Notes: generated by a model not told the origin, from the letters alone. Shown: positions 1-8,695, counted from the first letter of the stretch. The stretch: 64,000 nucleotides of DNA from Roseiarcus sp963820775 (GCA_963820775.1 CAWGBF010000009.1:372001-436000); one strand, 5' to 3'. Numbers and translations: made by a program.

Positions 1-480
1 CTTGGCCAGCAAGCACACTTTCTCGCACACCGCGAAATCGGCGTTGAGCTTAACCGTCGCAACCTTCGTGGGGTCGCGAGGCTTGACCCGCAAAGGGAAG
101 ACGACGTTCCCGTCGTAGCCGAACGCCTCGCCGCCGTCGGCCTCCTTGATACGCTTCGGCGCGGGAAACTCCGGCTCGACGCTCACGACATTGTCGGAGG
201 CGGAAAAGTCCAGCGTCGGCGGCAGGCCGGCGTCGCCGGGATCCCGCCAGTAGGTGATCGCGCCTGGCGTAAGAGCAATCTCGAACCCGGCGAGATCGCG
301 GCCGCCCGCGATGAGGCGCGCCTGAGACTTCGCGGAGCGCGCCCAATCGGTCGAGAACGCATCGGCGGCGAACGCGGGCGCGCTGGCAAGGACAAGCGAA
401 AGCGCGGCAGCGAACGCGCCTCCAATCGGCAGGCCTCGCGCGGCCGCGCGAAGCCTCTTATTTAACCGTCCTGTGCTCAT
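1..480 (-). CDS. DsbD-type N-terminal domain protein, exported (partial, C-terminus outside window)
   Basis: The reading frame is open from an ATG at 480 down to base 1, so 160 codons are visible and the rest lies beyond the window. The N-terminus is a classical signal peptide: a basic start, a hydrophobic run FAAALSLVLAS, and a cleavage-like APAFAAD around residue 38. The mature part has ITYWRDPGDAGLPPTLDF and ends in a CEKVC motif. This is the pattern of the thiol:disulfide interchange (DsbD alpha, DsbC-like) domain that receives electrons in the periplasm. It is divergent from yqgE with 76 bp between starts, a neighbourhood I recall from other Hyphomicrobiales. Whether the full protein also has the DsbD membrane and thioredoxin domains cannot be seen. 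Confidence 0.75.
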   Translation of the reverse strand, partial: MSTGRLNKRLRAAARGLPIGGAFAAALSLVLASAPAFAADAFSTDWARSAKSQARLIAGGRDLAGFEIALTPGAITYWRDPGDAGLPPTLDFSASDNVVSVEPEFPAPKRIKEADGGEAFGYDGNVVFPLRVKPRDPTKVATVKLNADFAVCEKVCLLAK

Positions 481-556
481 CTCGTCTGCCTATACCATGC
501 CATGAATTTCAACTAGCATCGACGTTGCTTGCAGAAGCGCGATTGAAGAGGCGGTC

Positions 557-1159
557 ATGAGACGGGCGGATCCCCCGCCGCCAACCAGTCTGGAAGGACA
601 GTTCCTGATTGCGATGCCCTCGCTCCGGGAAGGCCCGTTCGCACGCTCGGTCGTCTATATGTGCGCCCATCGCGACGATGGCGCCATGGGCATCGTCATC
701 AACCACCGGGCGGAGGAGATCGATTTCGGCCGACTTCTAGCGCAGCTCGACATCGTGCCGGAAACCGAGGCGATCCGGCTGCCGCCGCGCGCCCAAGCCG
801 TACGAGTTTTGCGGGGCGGCCCGGTCGAGACGGGACGCGGCTTCGTCCTCCATTCGAGCGACTACGGCGTCAACGATTCGACGGTCAAGATCGGCGAGCA
901 CGTCTGCCTGACCGCCACGCTCGACATCCTGCGCGCGATCGCCCAGGGGACCGGCCCATCGCAGGCGGTGCTTGCGCTTGGCTACGCTGGCTGGGCCTCC
1001 GGTCAGCTTGAGAGCGAGATCCTCGCCAACGGCTGGCTCACCTGCCCCGCTGACGCCGGCCTCATCTTCGACCCCGATTTCGGCCGCAAATACGATCGGG
1101 CGCTCGCAATCCTCGGTGTCGACGAAGGGATGCTGTCCTCCGACGCAGGCCACGCCTGA
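557..1159 (+). CDS. yqgE: YqgE/AlgH (UPF0301) family protein
   Basis: A 200-residue protein with the family hallmarks: LEGQFLIAMP at residues 12-21, FARSVVYMCAH at 28-38, the GAMGIVINH segment at 42-50, VLRGGPVETGRGFVLH around 84-99, and GYAGWASGQLESEI near 142-155. Length matches the usual 185-205 residues. The biochemical role of this family is unsettled; AlgH was linked to alginate regulation in Pseudomonas. The start at 557 is preceded by a GAAGAGG-like ribosome site. It is divergent from the DsbD-like gene and convergent with recF, separated from it by a palindromic repeat. Confidence 0.93.
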   Translation: MRRADPPPPTSLEGQFLIAMPSLREGPFARSVVYMCAHRDDGAMGIVINHRAEEIDFGRLLAQLDIVPETEAIRLPPRAQAVRVLRGGPVETGRGFVLHSSDYGVNDSTVKIGEHVCLTATLDILRAIAQGTGPSQAVLALGYAGWASGQLESEILANGWLTCPADAGLIFDPDFGRKYDRALAILGVDEGMLSSDAGHA

Positions 1160-1186
1160 AGGCGTTTATCCGCCCTATAGCCCGTC

Positions 1187-1290
1187 CATAGGACGGACGT
1201 CCCTCCGGACATCTATGCGGCCACCATCTCCCGGCGGGAGAGGGGTAGCGGCCCCTCTCCCGTTTATGGGAGAGGGTCGGGGTGAGGGCC
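1187..1290. repeat. Palindromic intergenic repeat between yqgE and recF
   Basis: The stretch contains several short inverted repeats. CCGTCCTATGG-like arms lie around 1187-1200. A stem formed by CTCTCCCG and CGGGAGAG occurs repeatedly between 1228 and 1275. It resembles the widespread rhizobial palindromic elements with CCCTCTCCC...GGGAGAGGG arms. It sits between convergent genes and may also act as a bidirectional terminator. It overlaps the 3' end of recF, whose final residues (PHPDPLP) are encoded by it. Confidence 0.6.
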
Positions 1291-2478
1291 TGGGGCGGCC
1301 CGCACCCCCGTCTCCACCGAGACCTCGAACATCTCCGCCCGGCCTTTGAGTTCGTCGAATACGGCGGGATCGGCGCCGGTGAGGAACACTTGGCCGCCGA
1401 GGCGCGCGAGGGCGTCGTAGAGCGCGGCGCGGCGGCGTGGATCGAAATGGGCCGCGATCTCATCGAGGAGAGCGAGCGGCGCGATCCCCGACATCTCGCC
1501 GACCAGGCGCGCATGGGCGAGCGCGAGCCCGACGATCAGCGCCTTCTGCTCCCCGGTCGAGGAGGCCGCCGCCGGCGCCTGCTTGGGCCCGTGCCAGACC
1601 AGAAGATCGCTGAGATGCGGGCCGATGAGGGTGCGGCCGGCGGCGGCGTCGCGGCCGCGATTGTCGCGCAAGCCCGCCCGGTAGCTGTCTTCCGCCTTGA
1701 GCGCCGGCCCGCTTTCGGCCATCGCCTCGATCTCGCCTTGAAGCGCGAGTTTCGCCCAGGGAAAGGGCGATGAATCGTCGCGCTCGGCGGTGATGAGCGC
1801 TTCGAGCCGGCGCACGCAGTCGACCCGCGCCGCGGCGACCGCGACGCCAAGCTCAGCGGCCTCGCGCTCGATCGCGTCGAGCCATGCGGCGTTGCGCCGG
1901 CCCTCTTCCAGAAGCCGGTTGCGCCCCCGCAGCGCCCGTTCGAACTGGGAGACCCGCGCGCCATGATTGGGGTCGATCGCCAGCACGAAGCGGTCGAGAA
2001 AGCGGCGCCGCTCGCTCGCCGGCCCGGCGAACAACGAATCCATCGCTGGCGTCAGCCACACGAGACGGACATGGTCGCAAAACGCGCGCGATGAGGCGAT
2101 AGCCGTGCGGTCGACCCGGTTGCGGCGCTCGGCCGCCTCGCCGTTCGCGCCCGGTTTCCAGCCGGAACCCAACTGATGAGTCTGGCCGTCCTCCTCGACT
2201 TCAATCGACAGCGCGAAACCGCCAGCGCCGCCGACCCGCGCGCATTCCCCGAGCTCCGCTCGGCGTAAGCCGCGTCCCGGCGCGAACAGCGACAAGGCTT
2301 CGAGGAGATTCGTCTTGCCGGCGCCGTTCTCGCCGCATAGGACGACGAGACCGCCTCGAATGGCGAGATCGAGCGCGGCGTAAGAACGAAAATCATTGAG
2401 CATGACGCGCCGCACACGCGGACGCCGTCGCGCTGGAGGGGTGCCGTCAAGGCTGGTCATGAGAGCGGCGTGTGCCAC
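1264..2478 (-). CDS. recF: DNA replication and repair protein RecF
   Basis: RecF is an SMC/ABC-like ATPase that loads RecA at gaps with RecO and RecR. The sequence shows the Walker A motif GENGAGKTN near residue 50, the RecF signature NDFRSYAALDL just before it, an ABC signature-like SSTGEQKALIVGLALAHA near 305-322, and Walker B ALLDEIAAHFDPRRRAALYD near 335-354. Length is 404 residues, slightly above the usual 360-390. The start is a GTG at 2478; an in-frame ATG at 2460 is an alternative. The C-terminal tail after VSVETGVR is read from the palindromic repeat and is probably not ancestral. No dnaA or dnaN is visible next to it. Confidence 0.95.
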   Translation of the reverse strand: MAHAALMTSLDGTPPARRRPRVRRVMLNDFRSYAALDLAIRGGLVVLCGENGAGKTNLLEALSLFAPGRGLRRAELGECARVGGAGGFALSIEVEEDGQTHQLGSGWKPGANGEAAERRNRVDRTAIASSRAFCDHVRLVWLTPAMDSLFAGPASERRRFLDRFVLAIDPNHGARVSQFERALRGRNRLLEEGRRNAAWLDAIEREAAELGVAVAAARVDCVRRLEALITAERDDSSPFPWAKLALQGEIEAMAESGPALKAEDSYRAGLRDNRGRDAAAGRTLIGPHLSDLLVWHGPKQAPAAASSTGEQKALIVGLALAHARLVGEMSGIAPLALLDEIAAHFDPRRRAALYDALARLGGQVFLTGADPAVFDELKGRAEMFEVSVETGVRAAPGPHPDPLP

Positions 2479-2522
2479 GTCCGGCGCCGGCGCGAAAGTG
2501 GGAAAGACGGAGAGCCCCGCCG

Positions 2523-3515
2523 ATGAAGTCCCCCGATGTTCTGATGCCCGCCAAAGGCATGGATTTGATTGAAGAGCAGCTCAGCGGGCGACTGCTGCTG
2601 CATCGCCTTTGGCTTGAGCCCAATCCCGACCTTTGGCTTGCGGAATGGGGGCCGCGGATCCGCGCAATCGCGATGACCGGCGGACACACGCCGCTCGATG
2701 AGGCCTATATGCGTCAATACCCCAAGCTCGAGGTTATTTCGAGTTTCGGCGTCGGCTACGACAATATCGACGCCAAAGCGGCGGCGCGGCTTGGAATCAT
2801 CGTCACCAATACGCCGGGCGTGCTCGACGACGAAGTCGCCGACACGACGCTCGGCCTCATGATCATGACCGTGCGCCAATTGCCGCAGGCGGAGCGATAC
2901 TTGCGCGCCGGGCAATGGTCGGCGAAGGGCGCTTTCCGGCTAAGCCCTTCGCTGCGGGGCCGCACTGTAGGCATTCTGGGGCTCGGCCGCATCGGTAAGG
3001 CGATCGCGGCGCGCATCGCCGCGTTCGGGATCGATGTCATCTATCACGGTCGCCACGCCCAAGCCGACGTTCCCTATCGCTACCATGCGTCGCTCATCGA
3101 CATGGCCAAGGCGGCAGACGTTCTGATCGTGGTCGCGCCCGGCGGCCCTGGGACGCGTCACATCATTAATGCCGAAGTGTTGGAGGCACTCGGTCCCGAC
3201 GGCGTATTGATCAATGTCGCGCGCGGTTCGCTGGTCGACGAAAAGGCGCTCATCGAGGCGCTGCGGAATAAGACAATTTTGGCCGCCGGCCTCGATGTGT
3301 TCGAGAACGAGCCGAGCGTGCCGCAGGGGCTCATTGCCCTTGATAACGCGGTGCTGTTGCCGCATGTCGGCTCGGCGTCGGTCAAAACCCGTCGAGCGAT
3401 GGCCGAATGCGTGGTTTCGAACCTGTTCGCCTGGGCCGACGGCAAGCCGCCGCTCACTCCGGTGCCGGAGACGCCCTGGCCAGGGCGGTGGGGGAAGGGG
3501 CGGGTAGGTGTTTAG
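2523..3515 (+). CDS. D-isomer-specific 2-hydroxyacid dehydrogenase (GhrB/hydroxypyruvate reductase-like)
   Basis: A cytosolic NAD(P)H-dependent dehydrogenase acting on 2-hydroxy/2-oxo acids. The Rossmann motif GLGRIGKAIAARIAAFG lies near residues 150-166. The catalytic set is present: Arg in INVARGSLVDEKAL, Glu in DVFENEPSVP, and His in LLPHVGSAS. The ATG at 2523 was chosen over an upstream ATG at 2472 because homology begins at MKSPDVLMP. The substrate cannot be told from sequence, though glyoxylate/hydroxypyruvate reductases are the nearest type. The C-terminal tail after PPLTPVPE (about 14 residues) ends at a TAG lying in what appears to be the terminus of an IS481 remnant, so the native end may have been altered by that insertion. 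Confidence 0.85.
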   Translation: MKSPDVLMPAKGMDLIEEQLSGRLLLHRLWLEPNPDLWLAEWGPRIRAIAMTGGHTPLDEAYMRQYPKLEVISSFGVGYDNIDAKAAARLGIIVTNTPGVLDDEVADTTLGLMIMTVRQLPQAERYLRAGQWSAKGAFRLSPSLRGRTVGILGLGRIGKAIAARIAAFGIDVIYHGRHAQADVPYRYHASLIDMAKAADVLIVVAPGGPGTRHIINAEVLEALGPDGVLINVARGSLVDEKALIEALRNKTILAAGLDVFENEPSVPQGLIALDNAVLLPHVGSASVKTRRAMAECVVSNLFAWADGKPPLTPVPETPWPGRWGKGRVGV

Positions 3516-3757
3516 TCCCGGGCGTTTGCTGGAGCGGATTGAGTTTGAATCTGTGTGGCTCTGAAGTCCAGGCTGTGCAGGCGAATTCGTATGGGGTGAG
3601 GCCGCTGAGGGTTTTGAGGCGTCTGGCGAAGTTGGAGGCGTCGACGAAGTTTTGCAGGTGTGGGCTCGCAGCTGGTCGTGGGTCTCGAGAAGTAGCGTTT
3701 GACGGGGGCGTCCTTAATGGCGCCATTCATTCTTTCGACCTGTCCATTATCCGGTAT
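3512..3757 (-). pseudogene. IS481-family transposase, C-terminal remnant
   Basis: Read on the minus strand, the segment gives DNGQVERMNGAIKDAPVKRY. After a frameshift it gives HDQLRAH, and after another NFARRLKTLSGLTPYEF and then WTSEPHRFKLNPLQQTPG. These match the last third of IS481-type DDE transposases, including the catalytic-Glu region (QVERMN) and the C-terminal LTPYEF block. Everything upstream of the TNGQVERMN equivalent is missing. The remnant carries at least two frameshifts and has lost its stop codon. The TGTTTAG at 3509-3515 looks like the IS terminus and supplies the stop of the neighbouring dehydrogenase. Confidence 0.75.
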
Positions 3758-3799
3758 GAGATCATCGGCGTCTCGCTGTCCGGCTGTTCCCGGAAGGGA

Positions 3800-4008
3800 G
3801 ACGGCGATATGGTGAGCCCATCCGGGACACGGGGCGCGCCGGGAGCACGAAGGTGCGGGCAGGCCGTCGATAGACAGTGGGCCGAGAGCCCGAGCTCGTT
3901 ACATGACCGCCCCTTGCGACTTTCCCGGATGCGCCGTGAGCGCGGATCAGTAGATGTCGTGTCGCCCGCCAGCTCCCGCTTCGAACGAACAGAGACGGGG
4001 GAGCAGGC
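3800..4008 (+). ncRNA. Candidate bridge-RNA region of IS110 element 1 (left end, upstream of transposase)
   Basis: About 200 bp without a credible gene lie directly upstream of the IS110-type transposase, with only a few bases after its stop. In the IS110 subgroup the noncoding left end encodes the structured bridge RNA that pairs with target and donor DNA. The stretch is rich in short complementary runs such as GGGCGCGCC, CGAGAGCCC and GCCCGCCAGC. No structure was computed. The assignment rests on position relative to the transposase, so confidence is low. Confidence 0.3.
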
Positions 4009-5378
4009 ATGCGGATCCTTGGATTAGATATCCACCGCGCCTTCGCCGAGGCGGTCGCCTGGGACGAGGGCGAGCTCAAACGGCTGGGGCGTGTCGACAT
4101 GCGCCGCCATCTTCTCGAGGCTTTCGCAAAAAAGCTCGCCAAGGAGGATATCGTTGTCGTCGAAGCGACCGGCAACGCAGCCTCGGTCGCTGCGGTGATC
4201 GCGCCGCATGTAAAGCGGGTTGTGGTCGCAAACCCGAAGCAGGTGCGCGTCATCGCTCACGCCAAGATCAAGACCGATACGATCGACGCCAGCGTGCTCG
4301 CCCAACTCTATGCAAGCGGCTTTCTGCCGGAAGTCTGGATACCTGATGAGCCGACGCAGGCGCTCCGCCGGCAGGTGACCCGGCGCAACCAGATCGTCCG
4401 GCAGCGATCGCGCTTGAAGAACATCATCCAGTCGATCCTGCACAGCCACTTGATCCCCTCTTGCCCGCACGCCGATCTGTGCGGGGCGAGCGGACGGGCG
4501 TGGCTTTTTCACCAGGTCTTTTTCACCAGGTCTTGCCGGGGGACGAACGTCTTGCCGTCGAACGGCATCCGCGCGAGTTCGATCGGCTCGGCGATGACCT
4601 CAAGGTCATCGAGCGCGATCTTGCCCGCTCAGCCCTGGCGGACGAGGGCGTCAAACGCCTGATGACGATCCCAGGGGTCGACATGGTGGTGGCGCTCGCC
4701 ATCGTGGCCGCGATCGGCGACGTGGGACGCTTCGAGCAGTCGCAAAAGCTGGTGAGCTACCTCGGCCTCAACCCAAGCGTCAGACAGTCAGGTCCTGGGC
4801 CCGCGTATCACGGCCGGATCACCAAGCAGGGCCGCGGCCATGCGCGCGGCATGCTCGTCGAGGCGGCTTGGGCGACAGCGCGAGCGCCAGGTCCGTTGCG
4901 TGCGTTCTTCCTGCAAGTCCGCGCCCGCCGCGGTCAGCATGTCGCCGCTGTCGCGAGCGCCCGTAAGCTCGCGGTGCTCATCTGGCATTTGCTGAGCAAA
5001 GGCGAAAGCTACGTGTGGGCCCGGCCGGCGTTGCACGCGAGGAAGCTGCGCGATCTGGAGCTGAAAGCGGGGTACAAGACCGCGCGCGGCCAAAGAGGCG
5101 TAGCCCACGCGTACAATATCAAGAGCCATCGCGATCAGGAGCGCGGATGGGTCGAGCAAGCCGAGACGGCCTACGCGCGCTTCGTCTCCGGTTGGAACCC
5201 GCGTGGTCCCAAGCGGTGCGCACGGGCGCCGCAACCGAGGGGCGACGGTGAAGGCTGCGCGGCAGGGCTTGCGCCTCGCGCCCTGCTCTTCGCCGCGCGG
5301 TCGCCCATGCGCGAGAGGAAAATAGCGCAGATCGCGCAAGAATCAAGTAGCGTGCTGAAGGTTCTGCAAAATCGCTGA
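4009..5378 (+). pseudogene. IS110-family transposase 1, disrupted by a 14-bp tandem duplication
   Basis: The first part (4009 to about 4517) carries the N-terminal DEDD domain: MRILGLDIH at the start, VVVEATGN near residue 48, and KIKTDTIDASVLAQLY near 87-102. The second part carries the C-terminal transposase_20 domain: MTIPGVDMVVALAIVAAIGD, then LVSYLGLNPSVRQSG and GRITKQGRGHARGMLVEAAW. CTTTTTCACCAGGT occurs twice in immediate succession at 4504-4517 and 4518-4531. Removing one copy restores a continuous frame (AWLFHQVLPGDERL) of 451 residues. The coding sequence is otherwise clean, so inactivation looks recent. The ATG has a GGGGGAG ribosome site. Confidence 0.9.
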
Positions 5379-5387
5379 AGGCGAGAG

Positions 5388-6645
5388 GCGGTCATGGCAG
5401 GCTGGCGATGTCCAGTCACCTGATTCTCCTGGGAGAACCTCCGCCATGACCAAGAGTGAAGCTAAGCCAACGATCGCCGCCGTCAACGAGCGATTTTCGA
5501 AGAGCCCGGATGGGCTGCGCGAGATCGTTCGCGCGGTGATGCAGGAGATGCTGGAAGCCGAGATGACCGACGCGCTCGGGGCCGAGAAGGGCGAGCGTAC
5601 GGCCGCCCGGCTCGGCTATCGCTCCGGCTCTTACACGCGCACCCTCGTCACCCGCGTCGGCAAGCTCGAGCCGCGCGTGCCGCAGGATCGCGACGGCCGG
5701 TTCTCGACCGAGCTCTTCGAACGCTACCAGCGCTCCGAGCAGGCCTTGGTGGCGACCCTGGCCGAGATGTATGTGCAGGGGGTCTCGACCCGCAAGGTGA
5801 AGGCGATCACCGAGGAGCTGTGCGGCCATTCCTTCTCGGCCTCGGCCATCTCCGCCATCAACAAGCGCCTGGACGAGAGCCTCGACGCCTTTGCCAACCG
5901 CCCCCTCGCCGAGCCCTTTCCTTACCTCATCCTTGACGCGCGCTATGAGAAGGTGCGCGATGGCGGCGTGGTCATGAGCCAGGCGGTGCTGATCGCTATT
6001 GGAATCGACTGGGACGGACGCCGCCAGATTCTGGCCGTCGAAATGGCCAACCGGGAAAGCCGCTCGTCGTGGAAAGACTTCCTTCTCGGCCTGCGTCGGC
6101 GCGGCCTTGCCGGCGTTGAGTTTGTCGTCGCCGACGATCACGCAGGCCTTCGCTCAACCATCCGCGAGGTCCTGCCCGAGGCCGCCTTCCAGCGATGCTA
6201 CGTCCACTTCCTCCGCAACGCCCTCGACCATCTGCCGCGCAAGGCCGACGACGATTGCCTGCAGGAATTGCGCTGGCTCTACGACAGGCGTTCAATCGAG
6301 GAGGCTCGCCAGGATCTCGCCGCATGGATCGCCAAATGGGGAAGCCGCTACCCCAAACTCGTCAGCTGGGTCGAAGAGACCATCGAGGAGACGCTCACCT
6401 TCTACCGCTTGCCGCGCCAGCACCATAAGCATCCAAGAGCACCAACATGCTCGAACGCTTCAACGAGGAGATCAGGCGGCGAACCTACGTCGTGCGCATC
6501 TTCCCCAATTCAAACGCCTGCTGCCGCCTTATTCGCGCCCTGGCCGTCGAAACCCATGAGAACTGGCTCGAGGCCCACCGCTACCTCAACATGAACGATC
6601 TCAAAGAGCACAAGAAAACCCAACTCCGCCAAGCCGCATGACCGC
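5388..6645 (+). mobile_element. IS256-family insertion sequence
   Basis: The element is bounded by the inverted repeat GCGGTCATG (5388-5396) and CATGACCGC (6637-6645), with imperfect matching just outside. It contains one transposase gene preceded by a 50-bp leader. It lies between the 3' end of IS110 element 1 and the N-terminal piece of an IS1182 transposase, and appears to have truncated that IS1182. Exact ends and target duplication were not resolved. Confidence 0.75.
5446..6641 (+). pseudogene. IS256-family transposase with one-base deletion
   Basis: A mutator-type DDE transposase. The first Asp is in PYLILDARYEKVRDGG near residue 167, the second in VEFVVADDHAGLRST near 225, and the CYVHFLRNALDHLP block follows at about 250. 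The catalytic Glu region LERFNEEIRRRTYVVRIFPN is in a different frame starting at 6447. In the codon after HHKH the sequence reads CC before AAGAGC where CTC or similar is expected, so one base is missing near 6433. Restoring it gives 398 residues, the normal IS256 size. As it stands the first frame lacks the catalytic Glu. Confidence 0.9.
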
Positions 6646-6741
6646 TGTTGATGCGTATGCTAATCGTCGGCTACGGCTTCGGCATTCGCTCCGAGCGTCG
6701 ATTGTGCGAGGAGGTCGATCTCAATCTGGCCTATCGCTGGT
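6646..6741 (+). pseudogene. IS1182-family transposase, N-terminal fragment (left of IS110 element 2)
   Basis: Translation gives LMRMLIVGYGFGIRSERRLC and then EEVDLNLAYRWF, which is the N-terminal helical region of IS1182-type transposases. It continues directly with CRLGLDADVPVHSTFSKNRQ on the far side of IS110 element 2 at 8696. The gene was therefore one piece before that insertion. The residues before LMRM are missing because the IS256 right end abuts here. Confidence 0.85.
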
Positions 6742-7022
6742 TTCTTTAGGCGGGCATGGGTTGTCAACTCCGTTGTTTTCGGCTGGCCAGGTGGGAAGCG
6801 CTCGGAAGGGTTCAGGCTTCTTTGCGTGCTCAACGCCCGGCGGCGTCGGCGGACAGGATGGGTTGAGAAGGATCGGACGGCCTAGCTCTGCCACGCGACC
6901 AGCCGGCAAATGCCGAACTGTCGCAACCAGCGATGCGGGCTCATCCGACCCTCGCCCCCTTCCGGGCGCTCCTTTCCGCCTGGTCGGCGGAACTCGGGTT
7001 TTTTGCTTGTGTGCGTCCCTTC
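6742..7022 (-). ncRNA. Candidate bridge-RNA region, duplicate copy
   Basis: Exact copy of the 281-bp noncoding stretch downstream of the transposase at 7298-7578. Its first half has runs able to pair, for example GGCTGGCCAGG and CGACCAGCCGGC. It is listed as a candidate because IS1111-type elements carry their guide RNA downstream of the transposase; no folding was done. Confidence 0.25.
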
Positions 7023-7297
7023 TTAAGCTGCGGTCGGCGCCGTCATTCGGCTCGTGTCAGACCACCGGAAGTCAGTTCCGTCGGTCCACATCCGGTGCAT
7101 GACCACGGCGAGCCGGCGTGCGAGGGCGACCTTCGCCCCTTTCACGCTGCCTCTCTTCGCGATCCGCATGGCCCAGGATCGGAGCGATGACCATCGGCCA
7201 TGATGCAGCATAACGTTCGCTGCCTGATACAAAGCTGTGCGGACCATCTCGTCACCGCAACGACTGATGCGGCCGTCATAGTCAGTCTGACCAGAAC
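7023..7297 (-). pseudogene. IS110 element 2 transposase, duplicated C-terminal fragment
   Basis: Identical to the 3' end of the complete gene (from TDYDGRISRCGDEMVRTALY onward to the stop). It is separated from the rest by the junction of the 556-bp tandem copy. It has no start signal in frame and is not expected to make a functional product. Confidence 0.9.
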
Positions 7298-7578
7298 TTC
7301 TTTAGGCGGGCATGGGTTGTCAACTCCGTTGTTTTCGGCTGGCCAGGTGGGAAGCGCTCGGAAGGGTTCAGGCTTCTTTGCGTGCTCAACGCCCGGCGGC
7401 GTCGGCGGACAGGATGGGTTGAGAAGGATCGGACGGCCTAGCTCTGCCACGCGACCAGCCGGCAAATGCCGAACTGTCGCAACCAGCGATGCGGGCTCAT
7501 CCGACCCTCGCCCCCTTCCGGGCGCTCCTTTCCGCCTGGTCGGCGGAACTCGGGTTTTTTGCTTGTGTGCGTCCCTTC
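7298..7578 (-). ncRNA. Candidate bridge-RNA region of IS110 element 2 (right end, downstream of transposase)
   Basis: This 281-bp gap between the transposase stop and the element end holds no credible gene. Its length and place fit the guide-RNA region of IS1111-type members of the IS110 family. The assignment is positional only. Confidence 0.3.
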
Positions 7579-8622
7579 TTAAGCTGCGGTCGGCGCCGTC
7601 ATTCGGCTCGTGTCAGACCACCGGAAGTCAGTTCCGTCGGTCCACATCCGGTGCATGACCACGGCGAGCCGGCGTGCGAGGGCGACCTTCGCCCCTTTCA
7701 CGCTGCCTCTCTTCGCGATCCGCATGGCCCAGGATCGGAGCGATGACCATCGGCCATGATGCAGCATAACGTTCGCTGCCTGATACAAAGCTGTGCGGAC
7801 CATCTCGTCACCGCAACGACTGATGCGGCCGTCATAGTCAGTCTGACCAGAACTGTAGCGTTTCGGGGTGAGGCCGAAATGCGCTCCAACATCGCGCGAT
7901 TTCGAGAAGCGCTCGGGCGCATCGACGCCCGTCCGATAGGTGAGGGCCACAACCACGCCGACACCGGGAACGGTCATCAGCCTGCAGCAGACGGGATCAC
8001 GCCGCGCCAACTGTTGGCAAAGTCGATCGAGCCGTTCGAACTCTTCGAAGAGCGCCTGGCGAACGCGCAACATTGGCTCGGTGACCGCAAGCAGAATGGG
8101 ATCGTCCGAAACGAGTTCCAACACCCTCGCTTCGAACCCTCGCCGGGCCACGACACCGACCCGCAGGCCGAAAACCTTTAGGGACCCGCGTACTGAGTTC
8201 TCGATGTCCAAGGCCTTGGTCAAAAGCTGCTGACGGTTGACCAACAGCATACGGGTCCGCTGCGCTTCCTCGCTCTTAACATGGACTTGCCGAAACCAAC
8301 CGAGGCGAACGAGTTGCGCGATGCCGCGCGCGTCATTGCGGTCAGTCTTGTTCCGCATGGCGCTCAGCCCGGCCTTGACGTGACGGCATTCAAGGCAGAT
8401 CGCGCCGTACCCCGCTGCACGCAGCTCGCCATAAAGCCAGGACGAGGTTGGCCCCGCTTCGAGCCCTATGCGCTTGAATGGCGAACCGAAGCTTTTCAGC
8501 AGATGAACAATGGCTGCTGGCTCGGCTGCGATCTTCTTTTCGAGCAAGATGTCACCTGCGGCATTCACGATGCACACGTTGACGGTTTCCAGGGACACGT
8601 CGAGGCCGGCGAAGTACTCCAT
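7579..8622 (-). CDS. IS110-family transposase 2 (intact)
   Basis: A 347-residue protein starting MEYFAGLDVSLETVNVCIVN. The DEDD N-terminal domain is complete: Asp at residue 7 region, Glu in IGLEAGPTSSWLYGEL near 60, and MRNKTDRNDARGIAQLVRLG near 90-109. The C-terminal domain has LMTVPGVGVVVALTYRTGVD near 217, then SRDVGAHFGLTPKRYSSGQT followed by DYDGRISRCGDEMVRTALY, which holds the conserved Ser (SSG) and Gly-rich stretch. The ATG at 8622 has an AAGGAGAGG ribosome site; an upstream in-frame ATG at 8673 lacks one. The gene lies inside an IS1182 remnant and reads opposite to it. Confidence 0.93.
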   Translation of the reverse strand: MEYFAGLDVSLETVNVCIVNAAGDILLEKKIAAEPAAIVHLLKSFGSPFKRIGLEAGPTSSWLYGELRAAGYGAICLECRHVKAGLSAMRNKTDRNDARGIAQLVRLGWFRQVHVKSEEAQRTRMLLVNRQQLLTKALDIENSVRGSLKVFGLRVGVVARRGFEARVLELVSDDPILLAVTEPMLRVRQALFEEFERLDRLCQQLARRDPVCCRLMTVPGVGVVVALTYRTGVDAPERFSKSRDVGAHFGLTPKRYSSGQTDYDGRISRCGDEMVRTALYQAANVMLHHGRWSSLRSWAMRIAKRGSVKGAKVALARRLAVVMHRMWTDGTDFRWSDTSRMTAPTAA

Positions 8623-8695
8623 TTTCCTCTCCTTGGGCTGCCATACAGAGTGCCAGGATAGCCGTCTTGGCACGACCGCCCGCCTACTCCATCTC

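Larger units (their letters stand above)
6742..7853. repeat. Perfect 556-bp direct tandem duplication
   Basis: Copy 1 spans 6742-7297 and copy 2 spans 7298-7853. Both start TTCTTTAGGCGGGCATGGG and end GTCAGTCTGACCAGAAC, and I saw no mismatch on reading through. Each copy holds the last ~92 codons of the IS110 element 2 transposase and the whole downstream noncoding end. The absence of divergence implies a recent event or an assembly artefact. Confidence 0.93.
6742..8695 (-). mobile_element. IS110/IS1111-type element 2, nested in IS1182, with duplicated 3' end
   Basis: The flanking IS1182 reading frame stops at 6741-6744 (LAYRWF) and resumes at 8696 (CRLGLD), which defines the insertion to within a few bases. 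Inside lie one full transposase gene on the minus strand, about 73 bp upstream of its start, and about 280 bp downstream of its stop. The final 556 bp (7298-7853) are repeated exactly at 6742-7297. A short leader and long downstream noncoding part is the IS1111-like layout. Confidence 0.85.

Noticed and set aside
3407..4027. Long plus-strand frame overlapping the dehydrogenase end, the IS481 remnant and the IS110 leader
   Set aside because: No recognisable domain, crosses three unrelated segments, and the IS481 match on the other strand explains part of it.
4504..4531. Programmed frameshifting in IS110 transposase 1
   Set aside because: There is no slippery heptamer needed. A precise 14-bp tandem duplication accounts fully for the split, and IS110 transposases are single-frame.
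7142..7465. 107-codon minus-strand frame across the tandem junction
   Set aside because: It is created by joining the truncated transposase tail to the noncoding end. No start signal.
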